From Ananas comosus (taxonomy: Eukaryota; Streptophyta; Magnoliopsida; Poales; Bromeliaceae): DNA of 64,000 nt. Below, piece after piece: positions 15,571 through 27,900 of this stretch. The notes under the pieces were generated by a model. The model saw nothing but the letters and a program-made list of their open reading frames with translations, was not told where the DNA came from and ran no database searches. Every line of letters starts with the position of its first letter. The first letter of the stretch is position 1. The position numbers and the translations under genes are program-made. The stretch spans positions 12,840,797-12,904,796 of the forward strand of contig NC_033622.1 in assembly GCF_001540865.1 (NCBI RefSeq), in the 5' to 3' direction.

Positions 15571-16319
15571 GATCTGTAGTGTTCCTTGTTCCTACAAGAT
15601 ACAATATTGAGATCATCTAGCACATCTACTCCCCCAATCTAAATAACACATCTCACACCGTTGAAAATAATAATTTTTTGCCGTTTCAGAATAACCGTTA
15701 TAACAAATTTCAGAAGACTTGGAAATTCTCGCATAAACACATTTCTTCCTTAACATATAATTTTTTTTACTTTCATTAATGACAAATTAATTGACCATTT
15801 TCTAAGAGTGTGATAAATATTTCTTGCTTCTTCTTCACTTCTCTTTTGGTATTAATAAATTAAGCATTGGCCACGACAGATAAGTCAGATGATTCTTTTT
15901 TATAGAAGTTTACAATCTCAAAATGTATCACAGTTGGTGGATTGATGTACAATTAATTTCACAATGGAAATTTGAGAGGAAAAGGAAAGATGCACTTTTA
16001 GGTCTTTATTGTACCCAAAATATTAGTGACAAAATTAGCTTCATATACACAGCAATTACAAAGATTATACATGGTATCTAACCTTAATCTCCTCCTAATT
16101 TATGGCACCCCTTTTTGTGTTTGGTACAATCCAATGATAAGACCCACCCACCCTCCTCAACTGGAATCATGCATTTGTACAACCCCATCATGCACAATCA
16201 AATCAACACCCTCTCTCAACCCAACCCTGCACCCAAAACAATTATCTCACCATCATTTTTTAATCACCATGAAACCCCCCTCAAACCTCAGACCAACCAC
16301 CCAAAACCCATGCTGCTAT

Positions 16320-16350
<31 letters not shown>

Positions 16351-16563
16351 AGTAGTAGTACACCCCACAGAGGAGCCCCACACCAACAACTACAGAGCCT
16401 CAAACAAATGAAACAAAAACAGTATTTTTATTTTAATTCCTTTTCCTCCCTTTTTTTTTCTCTTACTTTGTCTCTATTTTTGCCTGCCATTTCTCATGCC
16501 CCTTTGCCCCCCACCCACACCCCCCCACTTTTCTCTCTCCCTCTCCCCAAAAAACCATTTTCT

Positions 16564-16599
<36 letters not shown>

Positions 16600-16775
16600 C
16601 ACACTACAAAACCCATCTCTCCTCTCTACAAAACAGTGCTTGGTGTCCCCGCTCCTCCTCTTTCACTCTCAAGCTTTAGACTATACACAAAGAGGGGCAG
16701 CTTCTTGTAGCACCACAGTTACCTATGACAACAACTTGTGTGTAAAGCACGAGCTAGGAGGAGGAAGAGCGTGTT

Positions 16776-16819
<44 letters not shown>

Positions 16820-16854
16820 CATAACACTCCAAGCTCTCTTACTGTGAGAGAGGA
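15571..16854 (+). promoter_or_regulatory. Upstream region and CT-rich leader of the cyclin D gene
   Basis: This is mostly AT-rich until about 16080, then C-rich. It contains (AGT)n (16317-16361), (CA)n (16565-16597) and (CT)n (16778-16817, 38 bases before the start codon). A CT tract just before the ATG is common in plant 5' leaders. No TATA box or transcription start could be assigned with confidence. Open frames in the microsatellites are simple-sequence artefacts. Confidence 0.5.
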
Positions 16855-18768
16855 ATGGCTCCTAGCTATGATTGTACTGCATCTATCCTCCTGTGTGTAG
16901 AGGACAATGAGAGCGTAATGGGTTTTGATGAGGAGGAGGAGATAAGCTCGAGGGAGGTGGAGGGTCATGCGCGTAGTGGGTTTCTGGGGCAAAGGAGCGG
17001 TTTTTATGGGGATTTTCTTATGGATTTTCCCCTTCAAACGGGTGAGTGCTTGGCCCTCCTTGTTGAGAGAGAATGCGAGCATCTCCCACGGGGGGATTAT
17101 GCGGAGAGGTTGAAGAATGGGGCTTTGGACCTCTCCATAAGGAGAGATGCCATTGATTGGATGTGGAAGGTGGGTTTTTCTTTTCTTTTTTTTTTTTCTT
17201 TTTTTTCATCTTTTCCCTTTTTTTTTTTAAGGGTATGTTTCTGAGGTTTTCCTTTATTTCAGTTCTATTTTGTTTCATCTTGTTTTACCCATTTTTCAGG
17301 GGTTTTTTTTTTGTTAATGGGTTTCAGGTTTTTTTTTTTTTTTTTGTGTAACTGTATATTCTGCTCTGCTCAAAAGCAATCTCTGTAGATTGTGTCTTTG
17401 GGCTATCATTATTCCTTTTCTTGTTTTTTTTCTACTTATCTGGTGTTTGTTGAGACCATTTCATGTGGTCCTTCAACACTTTGATGAGGTCCTTGTTAAT
17501 GTACACTCTGATTTTTATCCCTTTTTTTAAAAAAATTTGGGTCTCTCTCATACATTATGATCAATTTTGTCCGTGATTTTGTTGAACAGGTTCATGCTTA
17601 CTATGGTTTTGGACCTCTAAGTGCTTATTTAGCCGTAAACTACTTGGATCGATTCCTCTCTGCCTATGAGCTTCCTGTAAGAATCTTCACAAGGCCTTAA
17701 TCTCATGTCTAAATATTAAAATTTGCGACAAAAAAAAAAAAGAAAAAAACTATAGTAGTTCTGTAACTATAAAGCTCATATATATAAGTAGTCACACAAT
17801 AAACCCCACATATTTTTCCTCTTATTTCAGCAAGGCAATGCATGGATGACCCAACTACTATCAGTGGCTTGCTTGTCCTTAGCTGCAAAGATGGAGGAAA
17901 CTGAAGTTCCTCTCTCCTTGGATTTGCAGGTAAATAAGATCTAGATTCACTTACATAGATGTCACCATTGTGTCCCTTTGAACATGTTCTGAGTTCACTT
18001 ATAATGTTTCGGAGCAGGTTGGTGAGGCAAAATTTGTGTTTGAAGCTAGAACTATACAAAGGATGGAGCTTCTTGTGCTGAGCACCCTCAAATGGAGGAT
18101 GCAAGCTGTGACTCCTTTCTCTTTTATAGACTACTTCCTCCATAAGTTGAATGATGGCACTGCACCATCCAAGTTATCGGTTTCGCGAGCCGTCGAACTT
18201 GTTTTGAGCATAACCAGAGGTAAATATATTGCTCATAAAGACTTCTCTTGTTGCAAAGAGTGGTAGATTGAATTGTTTGGCTCAAAATTTCTATGGATTG
18301 TTGTATCTGCAGGAGTTGATTTCCTGGCTTTTAGGCCTTCACAGATTGCTGCAGCTGTTGCGCTTACTGTGCTAGGAGAAACCCACATAGTAGAAGTTGA
18401 GAGGGCCATTAATTTTTGCACCCATGTTGAAAAGGTACTGCAACTGCACATTGCTACCTACTAGCTATAAAAACTAGAGGTCCATATGGTTTTATCTTTG
18501 GTGGGCATTGAATGTGTGGTGTTTGTTGTTGCAGGAGAGGGTGCTGAGATGCTGTGAACTGATTCAAGACATGATGTTGAGGAGGGACATGTCACATAAA
18601 ACAGCAGGCTCATCAATTTCCTCTGTGCCAAGAAGCCCAATTGGGGTGTTGGATGCAGCATGCTTGAGCTACAGGAGTGAGGATGCTACTGTTGGGTCAC
18701 ATGCAACATGCCATGAGAGCTCTCCAGCTAATAAGAGGAGGAGGATTAGCAGATTACCATTCTCATAA
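16855..18768 (+). CDS. D-type cyclin (CYCD2/CYCD4-like), six exons, 352 aa
   Basis: D-type cyclins activate CDKA and promote G1/S entry through retinoblastoma-protein phosphorylation in the nucleus. Exons: 16855-17169, 17590-17676, 17831-17929, 18018-18219, 18313-18434 and 18535-18768. All introns are GT-AG; the fourth intron is phase 1 and the others phase 0. Residues 12-16 (LLCVE) form the LxCxE retinoblastoma-binding motif. [19 protein letters not shown] (about 96-114) starts the N-terminal cyclin box, which continues through [27 protein letters not shown] and [22 protein letters not shown]-terminal cyclin fold follows from about 213. The tail contains [17 protein letters not shown], typical of the CYCD2/4 group, and ends in a basic [12 protein letters not shown]. 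Length and exon pattern fit plant CYCDs. The subgroup rests on motifs seen by eye. Confidence 0.95.
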
Positions 18769-19085
18769 AAATAGGGAGGAGTTTTTGTGTGCTTTTGCTC
18801 ACCTGTTTAGGAGAGTTTTTGGTGCTTTCAAAGCTGGGGTCACTTTGGTTTGGTTAGTGGGAGTTTTTGGTGCCTTTAGAAATTACCAAAATAAGACAAA
18901 AAAAAAAAGAAGAAGAGAAAGCATGACTAAAACCTTTACCCAATAAAAAGAGTAAAAAGGAATAAATACAGGTGGGCATTCAGCAAATTATGGCCCTGAC
19001 ATGAGTAAGGCAGCCACAAGCTGTAAAATTGCCAAAATGCAGACCTAAAAAATGGAAAATCGATGGAAAATGAGGGCACATTTAG

Positions 19086-19169
<84 letters not shown>

Positions 19170-19403
19170 CAAAGTGCTTTTGTTGATTGATTGTATATCT
19201 CCTTTTCTTGTGGAAATGATTAGGAAAGTAACCCCCTTTGGGATCTAAGTGGCCAACAAAAAAAGCAAAAACAGAGGAGAAAATAATGCATTTCTTGTGT
19301 TCCCCTGTTCTTTTCTTTGACTGTTGGTCTGCTCGGACTCTGGAATCTGCTTCTCTTATGATAAAATAGAAGGGCCCTTGTCACCACAAGTCTTGGGAAT
19401 ACA

Positions 19404-19436
<33 letters not shown>

Positions 19437-19720
19437 ATATCTAATATATATATATGTAGTATGTATAACTATATATATGTAAATGTATATATATTAGTAT
19501 GTATTATGTATATATATATGTATTGTAATATGTGTAGATATGTATATGTGTATGTGTATTATGTGTATGTGTAATGTGTATATGTGTATGTGTATGTGTA
19601 TATATATATTATATGTATGTGTATATGTATATGTATATGTATATGTTATGTATATGTATATGTATATATACTATATGTTATATATATATGTATATGTATA
19701 TATATATCTATATATATTAT
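18769..19720. repeat. Cyclin D 3' flank followed by long (TA)n/(TATG)n microsatellites
   Basis: 18769 to about 19060 is the probable 3' UTR and flank. (TA)n runs sit at 19088-19128 and 19136-19164. From about 19403 to 19720 the DNA is almost pure TA/TATG/GTATAT simple sequence. Open frames of Y/I/M/V/C residues here are microsatellite translations, not genes. Confidence 0.75.
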
Positions 19721-20265
19721 ATGGTCAGCTACTATCCTATTAATATGATTGGGACCCTTGTCCTATCAAGTCGATTTGAACGATCGAAACTTCAAATTGA
19801 TAATCGGCACCGTTGAAGTTGATCTACACAATTAGAAATGTTTAGAAACCAAATTTTGTAATATTTAAAAATCATTATCAAATTCATCTTAAAAGTTGAA
19901 AAATGAACGGTCATAAATGAATAACCTTCTTAAAATAAAGGTTAGACTTTCTCAGTTCGTAATCAGAGTTATCAAATATTATCTAAATAGTATAAAAAAT
20001 TTTCTATCAAAAATTCAAACAATTTGGATTGCTCTACACCGTTAAACAAGCAAACGGCTCATATATGCCGTCAAAAATTGTCGATTTTACGACACTTTGA
20101 TCACCATGTAAACCATTATCAAAATTTATGAAATTTAGTTTCTAGATATTTTAAATACTCTAGATCAACTTCAACGGCTCCGATCATCGATTCGGAATCT
20201 CGATTATCAAGAACAACTTGATAGGACAAGTGCTCCTATCATATTAATAGTATAGTAGCATTAGC

Positions 20266-20268
<3 letters not shown>
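19721..20268. mobile_element. Long-family MITE (L) with inverted repeats of about 100 bp
   Basis: The left end GGTCAGCTACTATCCTATTA, CTTGTCCTATCAAGT and CACCGTTGAAGTTGATCT pair with the right end read backwards: GGCTAATGCTACTATACTAT, CTTGTCCTATCAAGT and GAGCCGTTGAAGTTGATCTA. The element is about 548 bp and non-coding, bordered by TA microsatellite on both sides. It is the cleanest L copy besides the one at 47148. Confidence 0.85.
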
Positions 20269-20309
<41 letters not shown>

Positions 20310-20517
20310 CTAGGCTGAAATACTATTAATAGCACCAATGACTTGGTGCTATTAAGTTTTCCGTCCTTGGATTACAAGATATATGGTTAGAATGATGTGG
20401 ACCCCCTAGGGTTGAGTGGGTGGTTGGTTGAACGATGAAAATGATAAAAGAGATAAATCTAACGGCAAAAAACTTGATAGCACCAAATGCTTTGTACTAT
20501 TGATAGTATCCCAGCCG

Positions 20518-20587
<70 letters not shown>

Positions 20588-20652
20588 TNGAAAAATTCTC
20601 CCCATTTAGTTTTTTAGCTTTTGAAAAGTTTTTATATATTCGTTAACGGGTA

Positions 20653-20716
<64 letters not shown>
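20269..20716. repeat. Short-family MITE (20307-20519) between (TA)n/(CT)n tracts
   Basis: The element starts GAACTAGGCTGAAATACTAT and ends ATAGTATCCCAGCCGGAC, an imperfect inverted pair. The interior has ATGTGGACCCCCTAGGGTTG. (TA)n runs lie at 20270-20305, 20521-20585 and 20653-20680, and (CT)n at 20681-20715. A single N at 20589 interrupts the TA tract. Confidence 0.8.
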
Positions 20717-20719
<3 letters not shown>

Positions 20720-20791
20720 ATGATATGAAAGATATCATGGCTCGAGGCCATGATATCGCAACCAAAAGCTAGAATCCCGCAAGTTTAGTTG

Positions 20792-21172
20792 CTAGGTGTG
20801 GCAATTTTGACTATATCCCATAAATTTTAAAGATCTTTATTTTAAAATATAAAAAAGCTGTATCAAATAAAATACTAGTTTGATAAAGTTTTAACAGTTA
20901 AAAGTTACCGATAATACTACTCAAACCTCAAATTGCCACATCTTCTTAGATTTAAAGAAGTTTAAAACTATCTTTTATGAAATTTGATATATTTAATTCC
21001 AATTGTAAGAACTAGAACTTAAATTTTCAAGATACGAGTTTAAAATTTCTAATAAGTTAAAGGTGGCAGGTAAAACTATATTAAATAAATGATTCATTTG
21101 CTATAGCTTTTTTTGATTTTAAAATAAGGATTCTTTAAGTATATGGGATCTAGTATAAATTGCCACACCTAG
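20792..21172. mobile_element. Inverted-repeat (MITE-like) element, 381 bp
   Basis: Left end: CTAGGTGTGGCAATTTTGAC then TATATCCCATAAATTTTAAAG. Right end read backwards: CTAGGTGTGGCAATTTATAC then TAGATCCCATATACTTAAAG. Matching continues through TTATTTTAAAAT and AAAAAAGCT, giving inverted repeats of about 70 bp. No target duplication is obvious. It is non-coding and of a different family from the L and S elements. Confidence 0.85.
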
Positions 21173-21184
21173 GCTAATATTAAA

Positions 21185-21627
21185 AATATCCTTTTTACAT
21201 TCCAATCTATTTCAAATATACCGCTAGAATTAAATTCTGTTAATGAACGGTTAGCAATAACTGTTATTTGTATAAAATTACTATTTTACCATTTCAAAAT
21301 ACCCTTCCACCATTACCGACTTTTCTTATTTGCTCTTAAGTTAGAGGTGCAAAAAATATTTTAATTTTTTATTTTTTTAAAATTTATTCCTCTACCATCA
21401 CTAATATTTTTTATTTATCCTTAAGTAAAGAGCAAAATAGGCATTTTGATTTTTTTAACTCTTATAGATATTTAACTCACGTTTAACTCAACTTAACTTA
21501 ACGGATGGTAACTGTAGGAGTATTTTGAAATAACGGAGGAACATATGAGGGATATATTAGAAAGAAAAAAAAAAGAAATAAATAAGATATTTTCGAAGTT
21601 TTGAGAGGTATATAGGCAATTATCCCT
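21185..21627. repeat. Copy of an inverted-repeat family also present at 63762
   Basis: TTCAAATATACCGCTAGAAT, TTAGCAATAACTGTTAT and CGACTTTTCTTATTTGCTCT closely match 63846-63970. The right end read backwards, AGGGATAATTGCCTATATAC, matches the left end of the other copy, GGGCAATTGCTTATATACTC, showing that the family has inverted termini. The left terminus here is lost beside the element ending at 21172. A remnant of a similar right end is at 22220-22280. Confidence 0.7.
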
Positions 21628-24305
21628 GTATAAAACCTTTATTGAGTAGAGAATCTATAAACATTTTATTAGGTGATTTAAAAAAGGATTTCCAAATGAG
21701 GTTTTAGACTATAGTTTCTACTCTCACAGGCTCCAAAGATTACTTAAAAAAAAGTGTAGGAGGAATTGTATATATCTTGTTGAGTTGGCCATCTCCTCTT
21801 CATTGGACTAAGCCAAATTTTCTAAGCCTTGTTTACCATATGTTCATTGCAAAATTAAGTAATATTACAAGATCTAATCTGGCTAGGTTTTGTCTCGATT
21901 CATATGTATTATGTGGCTCACTTGGACTTTTTAGTGTATGTGATGTATAATTTTTAATTTATAAAGTGATTAAAAGGCCAAGTGCTTACTGAGGAGATTC
22001 ACTTCACGTAAAGGCTATCACATGTGCACATTTATGTGATATAGAACCAGTCACAGTTTAATCTATGGGATTAAGAGGATAATACAACTTACTAATAAAC
22101 AATGCTGTTAACACATATACGTATGTTATGCCCCAGAAGAATTAAGAATTAGTAAACTCTAGAGTTAGGGGTATACTTTTTTTAAAAAAAAATTGCAAAT
22201 CAATAAAAATATTTTGGTTCACGGGAGATATATTAGATCTTTTTAAAGTTTTGAAGGATACATAAGATATTATCCCTTGATGGTTGCATGAAAGCCCATC
22301 GAAATATTCTATGGCCCATGGGCCAGCTTGTTTATATAAAATAAATATACTAGGGAATAAAAATATTTAAAAAGAGAAGAAAGAAACAAAAAAGTTTTGG
22401 TTTTTTTCTTTTTCATAAAAGGGTATTTCTGGCATCTTTTATTTCCCTTTTGTTTTTTCCTTTTTTTTTGTTCTTTTTTATTGGTCATATTAAATCTAAT
22501 TTTATTTCACAACTTTACGGCTTAAAATAACTTCGCGAGTTTGCTCGAACTTTTACACTTGCACAGTGCATGCCCTCTCTTCCTCTAAACTAAATAAAAA
22601 AGAAAAAAATATTACATGAAGAGCCTCCCCACGAAGCTTTAGTTTATAACCATGTTTCTTTTATTAGGACCAAAAGTGTAATTTACCCCATCCTTTTATC
22701 TAAATTTTGCTTTGCGTCCATAGTGGTTACACGAGATAATTTTGCTCTTTGTCCACAAACTCTAATTTCTAATTCAAATCACGTCATCGATCTCTATTGC
22801 ACCGTGGTTATTGAACTAGCAAGTTAAATGATTGGAGGGTCCACAAAACATTGTCCATGAAATATTATTCCACGTTTATGATACATATTTTTGGTTGTAT
22901 TTGGGTAGGATAGTTCAACATATGGCCCTGCAGAGTTCGTACATAAGAAAGCAGTACCTGTCATAGGCAAAGTTTGATTGATTTAGAGATAGAACTGAGA
23001 AAGTATTAATTGCTGTTCAACTAGTTTTTAGTCGATTAATTAATTATTATCGCTCATTGGTAAATACCAATAATTTTTACTGTACCTAAATTAGCCATCT
23101 TCACCTTACCGTGTACTTAATTAGCAATAAGGGAAAAACATTATGTATGAGATTCTCTTGGAATGAAATTTCATATTAGCTCTTGTTTTAGGCCAACCGA
23201 TTAAATGTTAAAAATGAGGATTAATCTTATAACCTCACAAAATAAAACGAATTAAAAGTGACTTTAATACCATATTACTAAAAAACTATATCTAGTAGTA
23301 AACAGGCTTAGGAATATATATTAACATACGCTAACTTATCATTTCCCTCTTACTGCCAATAAGTCTACAAGTTTAAGGAACCATTATAAGTATTAAATTA
23401 AAACGCAATACTTAATTAAATGCAAGGGGAATAATATGCATAGAACGCAATACTTAATTAAATGCAAGGGGAATAACGTGCATGAGTTCTATATCTACAT
23501 ATCTAAGTGGCCTCTTAACAATAAAATTTTGAAGTGAAAAAGCATAGACTACCCTTCTTCACTAGGGCCAATCTAATTGAGCAGCTTTTATGAAACTCTA
23601 TTCATTTGATGTAATTAATTATTTTCTACTATATATATGCAATTAATCTATGTCATATGCCAATTTATTCCTATTAATTAAGTTGGTGGCCAATATTAAC
23701 GCCCTTAGGCAATTAATCTAATGCGCGCCATATTAAAATTCCATCAAATTAGAAATTAGAGACTTACTGAGATAGGGGAATGGTGCAAGTATATAATTCT
23801 CAGAATTTAGTCGATCAAAAAATTTCGTTTTGAAACATTCACAGATGGTATGATTGATTTGATAATGTGTTAAAATTAAGGACATTTGACAGATTAATTT
23901 GTAGCCGTCTCTTTTCGCGATCATCTATAATTGCCTAAGGACATATTTAGTTCTTACTGGAGTAGAATCGAAATCGGATACATCGCATAATTATGTTGGA
24001 AATGAAATAAAAATAACCAATTTCCAATAGTATATATACTTGATTAATTAGTTCGAAGCAAGATAAATTAAAAAAAATCGAAATGATTGATCAATTCCCA
24101 CTCCCACATCTTTCGACTTGTATATTAATTTCATCTATTTGATCTTAAATTTGCACCTTAATCCACTAGAAATTCGTATAAAATTTAACCATGCAAACTA
24201 TATATATATATGTATATACACTTTAACTCGATCGCACGTATGTATATATCCCTATGCATAGATGTATATATACAAGTGTACATAGATACGCACCGTCGTG
24301 TTGCT
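21628..24305. other. AT-rich intergenic DNA with a 42-bp tandem duplication
   Basis: No gene is recognised. AACGCAATACTTAATTAAAT, followed by GCAAGGGGAATAA, occurs at 23402 and again at 23444: a recent exact duplication of about 34 bp in a 42-bp period. Other open frames (23733-23924, minus) have no domain signal. The last stretch, 24210-24305, is the 3' flank of the PHD-like gene. Confidence 0.5.
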
Positions 24306-24909
24306 TCATTTGCCGGTGACATCCTCCAACAGCTTATACCTCCGAACTTTACCTCTGAACCCGCGCTTCACCCTCCCCATCTTCGGCGACAGCTCCTCGG
24401 CCGCTTTCTCCGGCGCTCGCTGCTTCTTGATGGGCTTGTCGAGCTCGGAGACGAACGAGCTTCGCTGCAGCGCAGCGTTGTTATCGTCGGAGGACGAAAC
24501 CGATATGATCTTGTGATGATCATGATCTCCCGCATGCGGTCTCACTGCATGTTCCTCCCTCAAGCACCAGTTGCATGCTCGGTACGTCGTAGCTCTTGGG
24601 TATAGGTTGCTGCAGTATCTGATACGCGCGTCGACCGAGAAGATTAAATCAAAGACCATATATGATAGATTTACAGTACTTATAATGGATGCGAACCGAT
24701 CGAGTCTGATACCGTGTTACGTAAAATATCGATCAGGTAGTAAATGATCGAATTTAGGCTGAATCTTACTTGTGTTGAGATCTAACAAGGCAGATCTTGC
24801 ACTTAAACAGCTCTCGGGGCAGCCCGTGATCGCCGCACATGCAACAAATCGCCGCCGCCGCCGCCGCCGGTGACGGAGATTGAGAGGGTGCACAACTACC
24901 TTTGCCCAT
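24306..24909 (-). CDS. Small PHD-like zinc-finger protein, two exons, 150 aa
   Basis: On the minus strand exon 1 is 24909-24770 and exon 2 is 24618-24306; the intron of 151 bp has GT-AG borders, and the junction codon AA|A gives Lys47. The protein starts MGKGSCAPSQSPSPAAAAAA. Its finger has Cys22, Cys25, Cys37, Cys40, His46, Cys49, Cys62 and Cys65 (CMCGDHGLP, FKCKICLVRSQH, KYCSNLYP, CNWCL), the Cys4-His-Cys3 spacing of a PHD finger that usually binds histone tails. It belongs to a plant group I know as short RING/FYVE/PHD-superfamily proteins of unknown role. The C-terminal half is basic (KPIKKQRAPEK, MGRVKRGFRGKVRRYK), suggesting nuclear location. The longer exon 2 frame starting at 24659 is rejected because the splice restores the finger. 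The function is not known to me. Confidence 0.8.
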
Positions 24910-27900
24910 GATCATACATAGGAGATAAAATATATAATTAAATACGTATATGGCTAGCTAGGCGAAGGGATTAATTCTCCCTTTTCTCTCTCTTTTCCCC
25001 CCTCTTGAACTTGCTATATGTTATCCATCTTTGTGTTAATTAAAGAGAGAAATTAAGGTGTGAGGAGGAAAAAAAAAGAGGGTTGTGGTGGGAACTAAGG
25101 AGAAAGAATACACGAGATCTCGAGCCCCTTAAATTTTATGGGTAGAGGTCCCTTTCAAAGTGACCTCTTGAGGGAGAAAAAAATGGAGATGAGGGCCATG
25201 ACCCATGAAGAGTGGGGAGAGAGAAAGGAATGGGAGCGGATACCATGGGCTCGAAGAAAGTGTGGTTCGACTAATTTTCGCCTCACGAATCTTTCTTTGT
25301 TTCTATGACGTATAAGCCACTGCATGTTGACAAGGACTTTGTTTTTGAGTCGTAACTTAGTTAAGCATAGACACAAGCTAAAAAAAAAGTTAAAGTGGTG
25401 GAACCTCTCCTAAGACGACTCATCAATTAATAATAAAGCGAAAAGACCTTGCTCAATCGATCTTTTATTAAAGAACAGGAAAAATGAGAAAACCCTTAAT
25501 AGCGTTTCTTTTACGTAATTTACCAGTTTTTGTAATTTAAAATCTTCACTTTAAAAACCTGCCATTAATTAATTTACAAGCACTAGATCTATAAATTGAT
25601 ATACTTTATAGATATATAGAAATTTACGAGCCTATAAATTTGTATCTAACTATCTACAATATTTAGTGATTGGTCTTTATTATGAAATAAAACTAAGATA
25701 GCAAAGTAAAACTTTTCGAATTATAAAGTGACAAAATAAAAATGCGTTGAACTATATAATGTTTTTTTTTTTTAGAGAAAGGTAGTTTGCTACCCACTTC
25801 ATTCATTGGAAAAATAAACTAGGCTACAAGAGTGGGACAACTTAGGCCCCGAAAAACGAAAAAAAAAAAATCAAGTCGTTTCTGAGAGTACGTACAGCTA
25901 TTCCTGGGTTCGGTTGGATTCTCCTAAAAATCAAGTCGTTTTTGACCTTTCAAATAATCCACCAACATCCTATTAACTGACTTAGACTGCTCCTCTCCTT
26001 ATGTGGGCTCTTCCTGGCCATCCACCTCTCCCAGACTTGTATGAACTATAAAATGTTAAAATTTGAAATCGGGCGACATATTAGGGAATTTTGGCCTAAA
26101 CAGACCCTTTAGAGAACGGGCCCAATATGGGTCCGAGTATGGCTTAATTTGGGTTTTTAGGTGCGTTGCGCGATGAGTCCATTTGGCCCAGCCCCGGCCA
26201 AGCCACGTAGAAGTGTTAAAAGCCAGGTCTTCTTGGACTTACCTAGATCATACAAATTTAAAAATAGCCAATCCATAGTAGTACCATTAAATTAAGGGAG
26301 TTGAGATAAATGGCAATTTTTTTTAATGAACTTCGCCAAACTAACTACTTTTTCAATTAAGCGAGTTGATAAATAGCAATCGTTTTTAATGAACTTCGCC
26401 AAACTAACTACTTTTTCTTTGTATCGGTCCCCTTAAATATATAGGCCAAGCAATGCTTAATTAAGAAAAGAGTGGCTCCTTTAGGTTAGAAGTGCATTAA
26501 TATATTACTAATGTGGCATCACCAACCAATCGGGTTGTTCTTTTTGGATATACCCGTCCTATCATGGTTATTAGAAAAAATATTTTTATTGTAATTTTCT
26601 CTCAAATAGAGAGATGAATGCGATCAGCTAATTATAGATAATGTGGTGTGACTGTTACAATATAGTAGAACTCCTTATAGGTTATATGCCTATTTTAACT
26701 CTACTATATTTAAAATAAGAAAGAGAATGAATTGATTTATTTGACTTGTGACGGTTCGACTCCAAAAAGGAACGGTAAATAATATTCTTATTATGTCGAA
26801 TGTAAATTATATTGACAAGCAAAAAGAAAAAAAAAAAAGAAATTACATAACAAATAATGACAAAAATGCTATTTAACTTTTAGGTGTTGTTTACACACCA
26901 GAGAAAAATCCAATCGGAGTAATCATGTAAAATAGAGAATTAATTAATGGATAGATGTTTTTCTTTATAATGTAAGTCAACGAGAATATTACAGGTGTAA
27001 CAATTTTTTTTTTCTTTATTTTCAACGACAATAGCTTTACAAGTGTTCGTAGGAAAATTAACGTTCCATATATGTGAATTGTTTTCTAGATCTTGCAGGT
27101 TGATATATATTTCCTGGGATAATAAAAAAGTTTCTTTCGGAAATTAATTTATTCTCTGGTACATCAACAGGGTCCAGTGGTTTTGAACCGTGCAGTTTTA
27201 ATTAATTAAAATAAAGAAAGATTTCTATACTGTACAAACTAAAACATTAATATATAGTTCATAAAAATGTCAACAAAAAAAACACAAATATGTCACATTT
27301 TGTATTAATTGCTATATCTCCAGCTACGTTCAATTAACATGAGCAGATAATTATACCAAATCAAATAAATAATTAAATTCTATATATAACTTGACTTATA
27401 ATATAATTTAAAATGCAAATAATACTTATCTGATATATATATATATATATATNATATATATATTTCCAGCCACCTTGCTCAGGGCCTTCGCTAATCTCCA
27501 AAGAAATCAACAAAAATCTTAACTCGTTTATACGTTACTATAGTTTTTCTGTGACACGTGGCGACGAAGCAAATTACCCTTCGACGTAGTTAAATAATTG
27601 AGTATATATATATTTCTATCGTACATACGTACGTACAACTCTACTTTATGGTCACCAACATGATCTAATAAGACGACAAAATGGGTGCTTATTTGCTCAG
27701 CTGTGAAACATGACGCTCTATACGGGGAGATCTAGTTGTTGTTACGTATAGTTGAACATCCAAATGAATCTGCATGTTAAAAACTACCATTGGCTTATTA
27801 AGTATACCTCTTTAATTTAGAAGTTTATTTATATAGTAGTTAGGTGATATATAATTAAGAAATTAATGGAATTAAATGTCCAAAATAACATATCATATAT

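Noticed and set aside
16408..17351. Overlapping long open frames on both strands around the cyclin first exon
   Set aside because: They consist of CT, CA and T-run translations and do not follow splice sites; only the cyclin frame shows domains.
19540..19816. Open frames of Tyr/Met/Cys/Val repeats
   Set aside because: Direct translation of TATG/TA microsatellite; no coding evidence.
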